64,000 nt of DNA from Liriodendron chinense. Taxonomy: Eukaryota > Streptophyta > Magnoliopsida > Magnoliales > Magnoliaceae. Positions 9,711 through 20,811 of the stretch are shown here, in pieces (position 1 is the stretch's first letter; every line of letters begins with the position of its first letter). Below the pieces are notes generated by a model. It saw only the letters and a program-made list of their open reading frames with translations, did not search any database and had not been told where the DNA came from. The position numbers and the translations under genes are program-made. The stretch lies in the NCBI GenBank assembly GCA_003013855.2, contig PVNU02000424.1, forward strand, positions 744,001 to 808,000. The letters run 5' to 3'.

Positions 9711-11629
9711 TGAAAGTACGTCGGGTGGTCTAACACAACACCTATGTATGTGCGGAAGCTTAAAGAGCAACTAGAATTATGGCTAAACCTATAGGAGGGG
9801 GTGATTAGGACCTTTTTGAAATTCTTTTCGCCTACTTACATAATTCAACAAATTAAACTAAGTAAGCAAGTACACTTCGGCTTCCAAGCCTAAGTGGGTC
9901 CACTCATAAGACTAGCATATGGTTAGGCAATAAACAATCCGAGTCTAAGCATGCATAGATAAATAAATGATTTAATTAATCAAGCTCCTAACCTATGCAT
10001 CCTAAGTAGACTTATGAGAATGGATCAATGAGCTCAAGTCTACACACCTAGTGAAAGTACATCTTGTGTGTGGATGTCCCAATCTAGTGCCTAGCATACA
10101 TTCCTATTAAGCATTCATAATTAAAGAATTAAACATCCAATGCTAAGATAACAATGTGCTCAATACAATCAGAAACACAAGCATTTACAGTGGTTCGACT
10201 TTGGGTCTACTCCACTCCTGGTTCAAGTACTCAACTCCTTTGAGCACACCAGCATTCACAATCAGAGGTTTTAAATGAGGTTCACCTCTCAACCTTTACA
10301 CGGAAGTTTTACCGGTTCACCTCTCAACCACAACCGGAGGACAAAGGGTTAACTCTCAACCCAAATGGAGTTTTGGACATAGGTTAACTCTCAACCCGAC
10401 GCACGTTCACTCTCGTGTCGGAGGCTCCCTCTTGGAGACTTAGTTTAGGCCCGGCTAACGGGCCAAGGAACGCCTAACGTCCCTAAATCAAGTTTGACAA
10501 ACAAACTCTAAATGGACTCTCGAAAAGGACAACCTTACTTGTCGGATGAGCCCCTTGTTTAGCGCCGGTTCGGGTTGCTTGATCTCCGCTCTCCCGTGCT
10601 TCAATCAGCTTCCCTTGCTCCCTCGATTGTGTTGCCGTTGCGTCGTCAATGCCTCAGCCACACTTGATCAAACACCTTGCATGTGATGCCTTTGAGATGC
10701 CCAAGGTGATAGGAGAATTGTTGAATCTCCTACATGGGATATATAGCTTGTTATAACTAGGAGATTCACCTAGAGGGTCTTCTAGAGGTCTTGAACAAGA
10801 GATATGCCTATGTGGTATAGTGTTTCACCTCTAGAATTGAGAAAGGAATCAAGTCATCTCTAGTTTGCATTTGAATACCCTCACTTGTGTTTAGACACAG
10901 GGATATGACTTGAAAGTCCTCCTCTTTGAGGCCCCAAATGATGTACAAAAGGTGTGGGCAATAGGCTCTCCAAACCCTCTTTGCTATGCCAAAAAACCGA
11001 GCTCCATATATATAGAAAATGAGCTTCAACGGTCAGAAAACAGGCAAAAATGGCTCCTTCTAATCGGTCCCAACCGGTCCCGACTGGTCGGCCAGAAGCT
11101 AAGCAAGACAGTGCACTTGCTGTCTTAGAGGGGAGGCTGCCCGACCGGTCAAGACCGGTCGGACGAGCCCAGCCGACCGGTCACGACCGGTCGACCCCAC
11201 TTGCCTGCACACGCTGTCTGAACTGGAAGTCCTGTCTGACCGGTCTTGACCGGTCAATCCAGTCTAGTCGACCGGTCGTGGCCGGTCGGACAGGCCTGGG
11301 TTCAGCCAGTCTGATTGCTGACCCATCCATTCATCAACCCTCTCACAAAGGCCAAGATTTAGGTGATGTTTTGGGACACCTAGGGCCAATCTATGATGAC
11401 TAAAGGTTCCCTAATTTGGTCAAGGTCATCAAAGAGGTTAAGGGTTGGGTTTTGTTGAAGGTTAAGGCACATCAAGGCATCACTTTTACCTGAATCTTCT
11501 TCCTTGATGCAGTGGGGCCACTTGAATCTTCAGTCTTCGTCTTCATTAGTCTCAACTGACACTAGACTCATTGACGTAAGTGATTGACAAACAAGGTGCA
11601 CTAGTATGCCACAGAAAAGTGCACTAACA
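9711..11629 (-). repeat. 5' LTR of element D, 1919 bp
   Basis: This is the upstream LTR on the minus strand, starting TGTTAGTGCAC at 11629 and ending CTTTCA at 9711. U3 has palindromic GACCGGTC pairs at 11141-11162, about 11173-11194, about 11235-11256 and about 11267-11290, plus a degenerate one near 11062. Downstream are TTCAACGGTCAGAAAA-type sequence and a TATATATA box at about 11007-11020. The long stretch 9720-10800 is R-U5. Confidence 0.9.
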
Positions 11630-11634
11630 GAATA

Positions 11635-11869
11635 GTGACCTGGACTTCTTGATGCCTCCTTCTAGATGAATTCACTCGACCATTATCGACCGCATATTTA
11701 AGGCTTCAATTTCATTCCTTGAACGGTCGACTAGTCGGTCTATATTGCTGCAAACTTTGCTCCCAATCTCGTACCTGGATCTTGGCGTTGCTCATTTTTA
11801 AGTCACCAAAGTAGTTTAGCTTGCTCCTTTTGCTGATGTCAGTAAGTCGTCTGAGTATGAGATTGCGAA
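11635..11869 (-). pseudogene. Continuation of the Tat-like remnant M beyond element D
   Basis: After the right GAATA duplication of D, the interrupted sequence should resume. On the minus strand a short frame reads MSNAKIQVRDWEQSLQQY, typical of a hydrophilic gag segment, then meets stops. I assign it to M because D must have inserted into M. The domain itself is not recognisable. Confidence 0.5.
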
Positions 11870-12106
11870 AATGCTTGATTGACATGGGATTGCTACAAGT
11901 GGATCCTTGAACGCCTTAATACCTTTAAATTACTATTTTTCATTAGGTTTATGTTTTAACATAATTGTTCCAATTGAATCTCTTATTTACTACAAACTGA
12001 GTTGCTGGAATAGTTTGGAACTTGTTCTCCAATTCCTTGTGGATCGACCTCGGTCTTACCGAGATTTATTACTACATCGCAGCCTTACACTTGAGGCGAG
12101 CGAACA
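11870..12106 (+). mobile_element. Truncated 3' end of an Athila-family LTR
   Basis: From about 11870 the sequence follows the U5 end of the Athila LTRs seen at 20812 and 35306: CTACAAGTGGATCCTTGA, TACCGAGATTTATTACTACATCGCAG, then ACTTGAGGCGAGCGAACA ending at 12106. Only the last ~240 bp of the LTR are present. A TTGGCAC phrase follows at about 12120, but the rest of a tRNA-Asp primer site is not recognisable. Confidence 0.75.
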
Positions 12107-12303
12107 GCTACTCATCTTGGCACGGAATCAGGGCTCATCTAACTAGGTAAGTCTAGTGTTTAAAGACTCCATTTGATCCCCTTTTTTATGAGATTGGGGT
12201 TAATAGATTGTGGTCCAATCTCGTGAGTTTGTCCCTTCGGGGGGAGCATACGTGGCCGGTCCTTGGATTCAGATCAGTGAGAGTTTGAGATGCAAACTCA
12301 GCA
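12107..12303. other. Unassigned spacer
   Basis: There is no recognisable gene or repeat between the Athila LTR fragment and the start of element G. A short inverted pair (AGATTGGGGTTAATAG / CAATCTCGTGAG) is present but not convincing. Confidence 0.4.
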
Positions 12304-14189
12304 GGAAATTTCGTCACTTTGATAAAATTTAAGACGCTATACGTGTCACGCCCCAACCTCGGGGACCGGACTCACTAAGTTCCCGATCGCCGACCTTAGT
12401 GCCGACAACCTTCGTAGTACCCCATTCTTGGCTCCTAGCTCCCATATGCCAAGTGCCGATCTTGGGATCCCATAAAGAGGATTTTCAGGGTAATTTTTTT
12501 ATAAGGGAGCATAACCAAAATCACAAAACATCATCACATATCCACTATATAGTCTGTTAAGTAAAGTGCTGGAAAGAGAAATACAAAATGTAGCAAAAGT
12601 CCAAAATATCAGGCACATGATCTGGAATTAACGCTGTTGATACGCCCTAGTACCTGTAGCGTAAACAAACTTGCATAATCCTCCTACGAAGCTCAGTAGA
12701 GCGCGTGTGTGCGTGTGCGATACATATGGCAAGTATACAGATATCAGAGTAAGCAAAAATGATAGAGGGCTAAGCTACCAAGTTCATAAATGCTATCAGC
12801 CATCTCAAGGTTATGTAATGCAAGGGCCTACATGGCCGACTGTTATATGATAGAGATGCAACGCAAGCATGCCAATCCTCAACTAATCTACAATATTAAA
12901 ATAGTTCTCATATGGGACATCACCGGGGTCTAGTACACTCTGACACTGGCCGCCATACATCACGCGCATGACCAAGCGAGTAGAAAAGACCTCATTATCC
13001 GCCTCATCAGTAGTATGTTAATGTCCACCCGGCTCGTCAATAGCGGACTCATTTCACTAGCTGGTCAGACTCGACCTATCTTATAGCCCTTTGCACCCGG
13101 GCGGATAAGGTCACACTCCTTTCCAACCGATCTTGACACAGTGGGAGACGCGACCTACTAGTATCTGGCACTCGGGCGCTCATGTTATCCACTTGGTCTC
13201 AACATTGGAGTATCCTACTGGTACCACAGGGTTTAGGGACTTTCACCTAAGGACATCCATAACGCCCACATGCTAGAGCATGTTTCCGGTGTCCATTACT
13301 GCCAACCACAATGTGACTGTGGTGGCCACCACCTCGATGCTGCTAGAGTGTGAAGGCAATCGTGACATACATAATGCGAGATGCATGAGTCATACAATCC
13401 AACTCATGCACTAAAATTACGCATACTGCGCGACCATGTGGGGCGACCCTATCTTGTACGGGTCCCCTAAGTATATCAAGCCAAAGTGGCGTATGCTATG
13501 ATCAATTATAATCTATAACAGGCATACAAATGATGCGTATGGGCATATGAATGAGCATGGTATCCATTACACTAAGCATATTATCCGTGTGACCTATCAA
13601 GCTAAGTATACTAGCATGTTATCAAACATATCATGTGATGTTGGCCTTAAATGGCCCAATATATGTAGAGACTGGGACCCAGACTGTGGGCCCCATTGGA
13701 AATGTAAAGGTCTTCATGGCATTGCCCACTTGAGACTACATTGGCCCCATACTTGGGCCTGCACACACAAATGGGCTGACGAAATAAATGTACGACATAG
13801 ATGAAATACACACATCAAGCGGGTCCCACTTGGGAGGGCCTGGATAGAACATAGATACCAAGGTGGGGTCTACAGTGGCCTTACCAATAGGTTGGATAGC
13901 AAATAAACATTACCATATGCTTTAAGAAGTTTCAACCATAGGCATTCAATCACCACCATTTATTATGCGTGGCCCATCCAAAACTAGGCTGGCCCCCTGC
14001 TAAGATGGGAGGCAAGGTATACAACACATCCATCAATGTGGGACCTCACGATGGCCCCACAACCTCTGGTTGGATGAAAAACAGTCATTGCAGTGGCCCC
14101 AAGAAAGTTTCCAATGGTGGGCATCAACGACCATTGTTTCTTGCGATGTGGCCCACATAACATTTGGATTTGCCTTATTTTTTGGCCCA

Positions 14190-15330
14190 CAACTTAAAAT
14201 GATATGGAAAAACAGATGGGCAGCATAGATAAAACAAATACATCAAGGTGGGACCCACAGGGTGGGCCACCTGCTGGGCAACGTATGTGCGCACGCTGTC
14301 TGCAGCGTGGGACCCCCTGGGGTCACAAGAGTTTTGAATCGAGCTAGTATTTGTGCTTTCTCTTTCATCCAAACCTGTTCCACAAGTCTGGATGGAAGAT
14401 AAACATTATGGTGAGCCTTGGATGGTTTCAATGGTGGACATCATTGTCTCCTACTGTATGGTGTGACCCACCTACTATTTGGATCTGACTCAGATCTGGG
14501 CCCATGGCCTAAAATGATCTGGAAAACAGAATGGGCGGCGTGGATGATACATACGCATCATGGTGGGCCACACAGGGTGGTCCACCTTGTGAAGCCCCAG
14601 GGAGTCCAATGTCCGTGGACAATGGTTACTCCTAATGTCTCTGACGCCGTGAGTGGTTAGCGTTCACGCAGCCCCCTTTTTTTTCCTTTTTTTTGTATTC
14701 AAGTGGGGCCCACATGAGGATGATCCACTCCATCTATCAGGTTTTCCAGTTCAAGGTGGGCCCAATGAGTTTTATATTGGGTAGGTTGTACTGCATATAA
14801 ACACCACAGTGGGCCTAAGAAGGTTTCAACAGTAGATATCATTATTTCCACTTCTTCATGTGGTGTGGTCCACTTAAGATCTGGAACTTCTTCATTTTTA
14901 AAATCCAGCCCTAAAATAAACTGGAGAAATAGATGGACGGTGTGGATCAAACACAAACATCAAGGTGGGTCCCACGAGTGGGGACCTCACTCCCACGGTA
15001 TTAAAGTCTGGGAGTTGGACGATTCTAGCATCAGAGACGCTGGGAACGTCTAGAGCGTCTGGGCATCCTTTTTTGTTTCTTTTTTTTTTTTTTTTTTGCT
15101 TTGTGGGGTCAATTCATGGACGATCCAATCCTTCCATCAGTTTATCCATCATGAGGTGGGCCCAAAAACTTTAGATCAATCCAATCTTTGTATTTTTCCT
15201 TGATCCATATCTTTGTTGATAAAGAAGGGTTAGATGGAAAATAAGTATCATGGTGAGCCACACGGGGTAGTACACACTATGGCAGTGTGCGGGGCACGCT
15301 ATCTCACAGCATGGCCCACTTGTGGGCCCC
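14190..15330. repeat. Tandem ~300-400-bp units in LTR I1
   Basis: Units centred on GGTGGGNCCCAC phrases at about 14250, 14560 and 14965 each contain a GATCCA(A/G)ATC phrase, a TTTTCCAG(A/T)TCATTTTAG-type block (reverse on plus) and a GACGCTG or CGCTGTCTG phrase. They match the five units in I2 (39090-40900) and are older and more scattered. Confidence 0.65.
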
Positions 15331-15729
15331 ATAACAGTCCAAAAAGGAAAGTAAGGAAATGAATAGAAGAAAAGGTAGGGGAGAAGTGGAGAGAAACATC
15401 TGTCGGGGTGGTCCCCCGCCACTATGGGGTCCACCACACATACCATACATGCACAAGGTGGGTCCCACCCTGGTCGGCCCACAAAAATGAAAGGAAACAA
15501 TGATAAAGATGGATTTTCATCCTCCCTTGCACTCACTTGAAGAATGGACAATTGGATCAGGTCGGGTCATTAATCGGACGGTCCGGATGACCTCCTCTTC
15601 ACTCCTAACTCCTCTAACTCTCCCAACCCCCTAAGCTCTCTCTTAATCTCTCTCTTAAACTCTCTTTCTTTTAAGAACTCTCGCTCTTATCTCTCTAATC
15701 ACTTTCCTAATCTCTCATTCTTTTTTCTT

Positions 15730-15735
<6 letters not shown>

Positions 15736-15784
<49 letters not shown>
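15736..15784. repeat. (CT)n microsatellite
   Basis: About 24 CT dinucleotides follow a longer CT-rich leader (15590-15735). The counterpart in I2 is the (GA)n run at 38689-38723. It lies in the same position of the LTR in both copies. Confidence 0.95.
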
Positions 15785-15786
<2 letters not shown>

Positions 15787-16438
15787 GTCTTTTTCTCAAA
15801 CCTTAGCAACAATAAACAAAATGGGGGTTCATACGTTAGAGGCTTTGTAGAGTAGAGATTTTGGGGATAGAGGAGGGATTAAAAGGGGAGAGAGGGGTAG
15901 ATAGGGAAGGAAAAAAGTGAGGGGAATGATGATTAGTAGCTATAGGGTAGGATAAGTGTTGACTTTAGGGCTCTTCTTGCATGGGAAATGGAAAAAGATA
16001 GGGGTAGAATGGGGAGTTGTAGAGATTAGGTAGTACTTTAATAGGGGCATTTTAGGGTTTTGGCATGAGAGGTGATGGATTGATGGAAAAAAGTGATGGG
16101 GGTAGGTGGAGGATTGATTGATGGATATATAGAGTGGTTGATTGATTGATTAGACTTTGTAGGAATTTGTGCAAGTGGGGCCCGCACCACACTTGCGTTG
16201 CGCGACTCGCCTCATATTGTGTAAATGATCGTAACTTTCACACTAGGTATCACAATAGGGTGTGCCACGCGGTGTTGGAATCGCAGCACCTACGCAGTCG
16301 CCAGGGTATAGGTCTTGGGTAGATGCGGTAATAAAATAGGGTCACGATCAAGGCTTGCTAATCTAGTCCATTCGGGACGTATCGGCACCGAAAACTAAGC
16401 ATACGGAGGGCAAATTAGGGTACAGGTCTAACAATACG

Positions 16439-17596
16439 TGCGAAAGTATAACGCAGAGCAACAAGAATTATGGCTAAGACCAGAGGAGGGGTGATTCAGA
16501 CATTTTTGAAATTCATTTCGCCTACTTATGATATTTAACAATACAATCTACAGTAACAAGAACACTTTGACTTCCAAGCCTAAGTGGGTCCAATCACAAG
16601 ACTAGCATATGATAAGCAATTAAGCAACGTAGTCTAAGCATGCATAGATTAGCAAATGATAAAACTAATCAAGCATCTAATCTATGCAACCTAAGTAGAC
16701 TATATGAGAGTAGATTATATAAGCTCAAGTCTACGCTAATTAGTGAAAGTATATCTTGTGTGTGAATATGTCATTCTAGTGCCTGGCATACATTCTAATT
16801 AAGCATTCGTAATTAAATAATTAAACCACAATGCATAATAAGAAATGTGCTCAAATAAAATCCCAAACACAACGATGTACAGTGGTTCGACTATGTGTTT
16901 ACTCCACTCCCGGTTCAAGTACTCAACCCTTGAACACACCATCATCCACTAGGGAGTTTGAATCAGGTTCCTCCCGACTTAGGTGTTTTAACTTGGATCC
17001 ACCCTACCGGGGAGTTTACAAGTTTTTTCCAACATATACATTTACACCCGTGTTGGAGCCTCCCATTGGAGACTCATTTTAGGCCCAACAAATAAGCCAA
17101 GGATCGACAAACGAACCTAAAATTTTGGCTCAACAATTGAGCCAAGGAACGACAAATGCCCTTAGACTTGTAAGCTCAACTAATAAGCCAAGGTTTGACA
17201 AAAGAACCTAGATCGAGTTTAACAAACAAATTATACACTCAATTTTTTACGGAAAGAGAGTGAATGGATTCAACACAAATTGATAACCTTACTTATCAGA
17301 TTTGAGCCCCGTTAATGCGCTGCTTTGGGTTGCTTGATCTCCGTTCTCTCGTGCTTGAACCAGCTCCTCTTGTGCTCTCACAATCATTGATGTCACCGCT
17401 TTGCCAAGGCTTCAGCTCTAAGATCAGCTACCTTGCATATTATGCTCCTTTGGAGATGCCCAACATGCCAGGAGGTGGTGAATCTTCTATAAATGGTTTA
17501 AAATGAATTTTCTAGAGGAATACACCTATTTGGATTCATAAGTGGTGTTTAGACCAAGGTTCTACCTATGATCAAGGTGTTTAAACTCCTAGGAAT
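16439..17596 (-). repeat. Element G 3' LTR, left part (R-U5)
   Basis: This part aligns with D at 9760-10800: AGAATTATGGCTAAGACC, CCAAGCCTAAGTGGGTCC, AGACTAGCATATG, GTGAAAGTATATCTTGTGTG and so on. It is bounded on the left by the duplication of I1 and on the right by the duplication of solo LTR C. The same segment survives at 35790-36103 in the 5' LTR of G. Confidence 0.85.
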
Positions 17597-19001
17597 TGTT
17601 AGGACTAGAAAATGATGTGATGGCACTTTCTGTGTATTGTTGCTCTTGGGTTCTGAGTAATAGAAACATTCATAGACAATTACAAGCATTCACAAATGGT
17701 ACACAAGAAGAGATATCGCAAGGCAAATTTTATTCCAGAGATCCTGAGATCTTGTACATTCCAGGCTGTGATCTGGCACGAGCCCTTAATTACATCGAAT
17801 GATCAATGACCCTTGATTAAAATGCAGAAGATTAGTCAGCAGGGACTATGGTCTTAGAGTTTGTGGTCGTAGAGACCTGTATTTATTTTGTTATGGACTG
17901 AACCATCTTTGTATTGGTCAGATGTCTATGTCCCATGTTTTGACCGGAGATCCGGGCTGAGACCATCAGGGTTTATGACTGAGAAGGACAACTCTGGGCC
18001 CGCGCCTATCATGTATGGACAAGTGACCTCGGAAAGTCCAATCTACAGCTGTGTGTACCTGAATAGCCAACCGACGGATGCCGTTTGAATGGGTAGGGCA
18101 TTAACTGTTGTGTTATGGTAATTTATAGCAATTGCTTTGAAGCAATTTGGAACTCTTTAATATGGTTTATCGTGATAACCATAGTCCCATTTGTCTAGCT
18201 TTCGACCCTAATCGGATCATATCTTATAGTAGATATAAATAATGATATATTTGCATAATTCTGGATGTTGGTGGCTTCTTTTCGAGAAGTCATTTCATTC
18301 ATTGCGTTGAATCGGGTCAAACCTTGAAGGCATGCAATCCTGCTTGTTTAGAGATCCCAAAATGATTGGTTGACCATTCTGTTGCGTCCGGAACGCTCGA
18401 AATACCCAAAATATGCTCAAACGGATCTTGAAAACACTTAAAATTGAGGTCGGAGCACTTATACATATTCAGTAATTGGCTGAATTTTTGGGTGCGTGGG
18501 CTCCAACGCACCTTAAAATTAAGTGCCTAATTTTTTTATGAATTTTCAGATGCGTGGGGCATTTTTTGGGTGCGTGACCCCGAATATGCAAATCTGGATT
18601 TCATCGAATTTATAGACGCATGGGACCCGAATTTATGGGTGCGTGGGCCATTTTCGGGTGCGTGGGAGTTTGGTGCACTTATCTGATTCATGTTGAATTA
18701 ATGGACGCGTGGGACACGAATTTATGGGCGCGTAGACCATTTTTTAGGTGCGTGGGACAACAATCCACTTGTTCGAATTACGTCGAATTTATGGACACGT
18801 GGAATGATTTTTGGGTGCGTGGGACCGAATTTATGGGTGTGTGCCCACACTTGTGATTTTTCAGAATTCAGACCTGCGATAGTCTTGGTTGGAGTAATCT
18901 TTCGGTGGAAGACGTTGGTGATCGGAAAGGTATTCTGACGACTGGGAAGGGTTTCCGGCGAAGGTTTTCCGGCGGAAATCTCAAATACCCAGAGGATAGC
19001 A

Positions 19002-19032
<31 letters not shown>

Positions 19033-19800
19033 TTCAAAACGTCGAAATGAATAGTTGGATGGGGTATTTATACCCGAAAATACCGAAACTCGGCCAATGA
19101 GGGGCTGCCACGTGCCACGCACTCCTAAAATACCTCCCACGCACCCCAAAATCGATGTGCAAAGCTTCAACGCACCCCAAAATGCATCTTGACATTTGCT
19201 GAATTTATAGGTGCATGGGACCTTGATTTTATGGGTGCGTGGGACCTCTTGCACCCTGACATAGCACTTTTGAAATGTGTTGAATTTTTGGGTGTGTGGA
19301 CCCATTTTGGGTGCGTGGAACGCAATGCACCCTTTAAATCGATTCTGATCTTTGACGAATTTTTGGGTGTGTGGGCACTCAATTTTATGGGTGCGTGGGA
19401 CTCTATGCACTTAAAAATGAGTTTCCTGATTTTGCTAATTTTTCGGGTGCGTTGGCACCGGAATTTATGGATGCGTGGGAGTCCGAATTTATGGATGCGT
19501 TGACGGACTTTTAAACTCCACCATTTGGGTTTTGAATTTCGATGAGTTTGTGGGGTCCGCTTGATGATGAAAGTACATGCATTGTTCATCATAAATCATA
19601 ACAAAGTTATGGGTTCAATTTCGGACGGTTCCGATCACGGTTATTTGCGGGGCCCGCCGGAGATTTTAGTCGAAATTGGCTAAGGGAACTTTTTGTAAAT
19701 CTCCGATTTGCATGCACCGGGAAGCATTTTGTGGGATTCTTTTGGAGGTGCGTGACCATTTTATCTATTCTAAGGACCTTAACATTTTCGGACCCCAACA
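17597..19800 (-). mobile_element. Solo LTR, A/B/C family (copy C), 2204 bp
   Basis: The segment starts TGTTAGGACTAG, ends GGACCCCAACA and matches copy B (1846-3963) throughout. The flanks are GGAAT (17592-17596) and AGAAT (19801-19805), a target duplication with one change. A minus-strand TATAAATA at 19065-19072 sits upstream of a GA-rich leader. It cuts element G between R-U5 and U3 of its 3' LTR. No interior sequence remains, so it is a solo LTR. Confidence 0.88.
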
Positions 19801-19805
19801 AGAAT

Positions 19806-20660
19806 CAAGAGGGAACAAGTTTATTCTCATTTTAGCTTTAAATGCTCCAAGCTTGTGCTGAATCACAAGGAGAATAACTGGAATGGGTTAGGATTAGAGC
19901 TCCAAATTGGTTTGCAATAGTGGTGGCTTCTAACTCTTTACAATTCATCTCTTAATGCCCAAAAATGCATCTCCTGTTTTTATAAAAAATTCTCCAACGG
20001 TCATTAAACGGGCAGAAAATGGCCACTTCGATTGATTGGAATGCCTATTCGATTGATCGAAGGTAACTTCGATATATCAAAACTACCAGTTCAATCGATT
20101 GAAAAATCTTTCTAGAAAGTTCAGCAAGTTGCTAGACATATTTTTGATGTATCGAATTGAATTTCGATTGATCAAAACATCAATCTTAATGTATTGAATT
20201 GATGAATTTGATTGATTGAAGAATTTGTCCAGAGAGTTAGTAAGTTACTGGACATATTTCGATATATCGAAATGATCTTCTGATCGATCGAATTCCTATT
20301 GAATTTGGACTCCGATGTATCGAAGACCCATAAAAAACTACTGCTTGAGCTGGTCTATTTACAATAACTTCCATCTCTTTTATTAACCTAATTTATCATG
20401 TTTTTCTATATAATCTAAGGCTAATAGAGATGACCAAGGGTTTTCCTAGTTGGTCCAAGTCATCTAGAGGTTTAGGGTGTTTTGGTTCAAAGGGTTAGGG
20501 TCACCAAGGCATCTCATTTACCTATTCTTATTCTTGATGCTTCTGGTCCACTAGAATCTTCGGTCTTCAGCTTACCAAGGCTCAACCGACACTACAACTC
20601 AAGGACATACATGATTAACAAATAAGGTGCATTAGTATGCCACAGAAAAGTGCACTAATA
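19806..20660 (-). repeat. Element G 3' LTR, right part (U3)
   Basis: This is the counterpart of 10980-11629 in D: TTCTCCAACGGTCATTAAACGG near 19991, GGTTTAGGGTGTTTTGGTTC and the terminal CCACAGAAAAGTGCACTAATA (CA replaced by TA). The palindrome array inside it differs in sequence from that of D (see findings). A polypurine tract (minus AAAGGGGGAGAT) follows at 20661-20672. Confidence 0.85.
19988..20335. promoter_or_regulatory. TCGAT..ATCGA palindrome array in the U3 of G
   Basis: At least eight sites of the type TCGATTGATCGA, TTCGATATATCGAA, TCAATCGATTGA and CGATGTATCGA lie between a conserved CAACGGTC block and CTACTGCTTGAG. In the related LTRs of D and J this same interval holds GACCGGTC pairs. 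Function is inferred only from position upstream of the TATA-like region at 19980 (minus strand). Confidence 0.6.
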
Positions 20661-20811
20661 ATCTCCCCCTTTGTTAATTACGTGGCAAAAACTTAACATA
20701 GACCATGTCATGGTCCATACCAATGACACTACCAAAACATAAATACATTACATGTCAAATTAAAATATTACAACTCAAAATATACTAAGACATGTAACAC
20801 TAAGCATTACT

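Larger units (their letters stand above)
6692..11629 (-). mobile_element. Complete non-autonomous copia-like LTR retrotransposon D
   Basis: Two long direct repeats (6692-8613 and 9711-11629, about 94% alike where I compared them) enclose only 1097 bp. Target duplications GAATA are perfect at 6687-6691 and 11630-11634. Both LTRs run TGTTAGTGCAC...CTTTCA on the minus strand. A primer-binding site for initiator tRNA-Met abuts the right LTR and a polypurine tract abuts the left LTR. The interior begins with a gag-like start codon (minus, 9636) but loses the frame after some 16 codons and carries no polymerase. It must have been moved by enzymes of a related element. It splits the Tat remnant. Confidence 0.93.
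12344..16433 (-). mobile_element. Solo LTR, 4.1 kb, family I (copy I1)
   Basis: The plus strand starts TGTCACGCCCC and ends ACAGGTCTAACA, giving TG..CA ends, flanked by perfect duplications ATACG at 12339-12343 and 16434-16438. It is an inverted relative of 38176-42599: both ends and many inner stretches correspond, for example the allele-like list of short phrases at 12840-13520 against 41450-42130. No protein-coding frame or primer site is present. The middle contains at least three ~380-bp GTGGGNCCCACC units. Ends of the type TGTCACGCCCC/GGGTGTGACA are common in plant chromovirus (Tekay/Del) LTRs, which is a family suggestion only. Confidence 0.85.

Noticed and set aside
8017..11403. Open frames of 110-120 codons rich in RPVGxxGP and TGHDRS across D LTRs (also 63491-63967)
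   Set aside because: They are translations of the palindromic GACCGGTC arrays. Both strands are open because the motif is self-complementary.
18868..19592. 141-180 codon minus-strand frames in LTR C
   Set aside because: They are repetitive (THKxxxPRTHK), arising from the GGTGCGTGGG units, and B has no equivalent uninterrupted frame.
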